Source: Candidatus Sulfotelmatobacter sp.
Lineage (GTDB): Bacteria; Acidobacteriota; Terriglobia; Terriglobales; Acidobacteriaceae
Reading direction: 5' to 3'
Length of the DNA: 6,180 bases
Assembly (NCBI GenBank): GCA_030049565.1
Contig: JASIKQ010000612.1
Span: 1-6,180 of the forward strand
The position numbers were made by a program, and so were the translations under genes. The notes beneath the pieces were generated by a model. The model did no database searches and was not told the DNA's origin. It saw nothing but the letters and a program-made list of their open reading frames with translations. Shown piece after piece: positions 5,488-6,180 of this stretch (positions are counted from its first letter, which is position 1; the number at the start of each line of letters is the position of its first letter).

Positions 5488-6180
5488 ATCACCGACGCGA
5501 CGACATTTCACGCCAACCGCACCGCTTCCGCGCGCGCTTTCGTTCACAGTCTTAACATCCTGATTAAGTACGCGCGCATGTACGGTTACGATCACAAGCG
5601 CACGGAGGCCCAGTTTGAAGTCGCCTGGAACGAGTTGCAAAACGGACTGCCTTCGGCCGGTGAAGGCGGATTTCTGTTGGGGGTTTCGGACAATAAGCTG
5701 TTGCTGGATGGAGTGCCACTGGAAAGCGGTCAAGTCGAGCGCAGCTTTGGACAGTTATTAACCACGGCCGGACTGGCCAGCCTACACTTTTCCAAAAATG
5801 TAACTATCGAAGATTTCACCCGCCTAGTTCGGGCCTTCACGCTAGCCGGATCAAAGGCTCAGGACGTATCCAAACAAATCAAAGAAGCGCTCAGCAACGG
5901 CGGCAAACAGAGCACGATCAAGATCAATGAAGTAAAGTTTGTTGCCGCTGATCCCTTGACCGGCGATATCAGTGTGGCCGCGCAAATCGCCGCGCAAACC
6001 CTTGGACCAGAGTTCAAGCAGTGGTTGAATGATCCGCAAAAGTTGTTGCAGTTGATCGCCGCAGCCGAGGGCGCCAACGCTTCTGGTGGGCAAAGTGGCA
6101 CGGCAGTCCCAGCTGGCAGCGTGCCGAGTGTTCCCGGTCATTGGGTACCGGGCCCGGCGCCGGAAGCGGGATCCGGGGCA
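5488..6180 (+). CDS. N-terminal part of a large protein, similar in layout to modules preceding HD-GYP or HEAT regions (3' end outside window)
   Basis: The frame is open from 5461 to the right edge. It reads ITDATTFHANRTASARAFVH, SLNILIKYARMYGYDHKRT, FLLGVSDNKLLLDGVPLES, QLLTTAGLASLHFSKNVTIEDFTRLVRAF. This order (a helical segment ending in a Y-x-x-x-H motif, then a beta hairpin with LLLDG-x-PL, then a short helix-strand and 'VT-x-E-D' helix) is the one found at the N-terminus of many bacterial proteins that continue into HD-GYP or HEAT-repeat regions. I recall no name for it, so the assignment is by pattern. After DPQKLLQLIAAAEGA comes a Gly/Ser/Pro/Ala-rich linker that leaves the window, implying a further domain. 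The start is a puzzle: there is no in-frame ATG, GTG or TTG before ATG 5578, which would cut into the conserved part; ATC 5488 is only my left limit. GAGGGG at 5476-5481 could be the ribosome site. Confidence 0.6.
   Translation, partial: MTDATTFHANRTASARAFVHSLNILIKYARMYGYDHKRTEAQFEVAWNELQNGLPSAGEGGFLLGVSDNKLLLDGVPLESGQVERSFGQLLTTAGLASLHFSKNVTIEDFTRLVRAFTLAGSKAQDVSKQIKEALSNGGKQSTIKINEVKFVAADPLTGDISVAAQIAAQTLGPEFKQWLNDPQKLLQLIAAAEGANASGGQSGTAVPAGSVPSVPGHWVPGPAPEAGSGA

Noticed and set aside
5277..5555. 92-residue plus-strand frame in the intergenic region before the last gene
   Set aside because: Composition is Ser/Cys/Arg-rich without pattern, and from about 5488 it overlaps a better-supported frame.
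5446..5733. 95-residue minus-strand frame opposite the last gene
   Set aside because: Antisense to the frame with the regular helical and LLLDG pattern; no ribosome site or domain seen.

Overview
The window looks like a stretch of ordinary chromosome from a moderately GC-rich bacterium, most likely an acidobacterium (Koribacter/Terriglobia-like). This is inferred from the style of several proteins: a PiT transporter with a long charged central loop, a DedA protein of the ESACIPLPSE class, an Nth with a basic N-terminal tail, and a CHAD-HD fusion. There is no rRNA, tRNA or other phylogenetic marker to prove it. I see no mobile element, CRISPR array or phage gene.

Layout. (1) Positions 2-706, + strand: the 3' part of a PiT-family phosphate transporter that enters from the left edge. 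(2) 842-1444, +: a secreted protein made of two tandem PEGA domains. (3) 1471-2136, -: a DedA/VTT membrane protein, convergent with the PEGA gene. (4) 2263-2487, -: a 74-residue protein of unknown function starting at GTG with a good Shine-Dalgarno, upstream of and codirectional with dedA. (5) 2694-3530, +: endonuclease III (nth), divergent from gene 4. (6) 3558-5204, -: a large two-part protein, an N-terminal CHAD domain followed by a Ppx/GppA-C-terminal-type HD domain, convergent with nth. (7) About 5488-6180, +: the start of a gene that runs off the right edge. It resembles the N-terminal module that sits ahead of HD-GYP or HEAT regions in other large bacterial proteins, and no normal start codon is visible where homology seems to begin.

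The genes do not form one operon; strands alternate. Possible links are local. PiT and PEGA are codirectional, 135 bases apart. The small gene and dedA are codirectional, 126 bases apart. Two convergent pairs (PEGA/dedA and nth/CHAD) are separated by only 26 and 27 bases with no clear intrinsic terminator. A phosphate/polyphosphate theme (PiT transporter, CHAD, Ppx-type HD) is suggestive but the two genes are about 3 kb apart, so this is inference only.

The most interesting object is the CHAD-HD fusion. It combines a polyphosphate-binding fold with a HD phosphohydrolase-type domain whose metal-binding His/HD/Asp set appears intact, while the ASKHA ATPase-fold catalytic part of Ppx/GppA is absent. 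Second is the start of the last gene together with the roughly 280-base divergent intergenic region in front of it, which holds three short inverted repeats.
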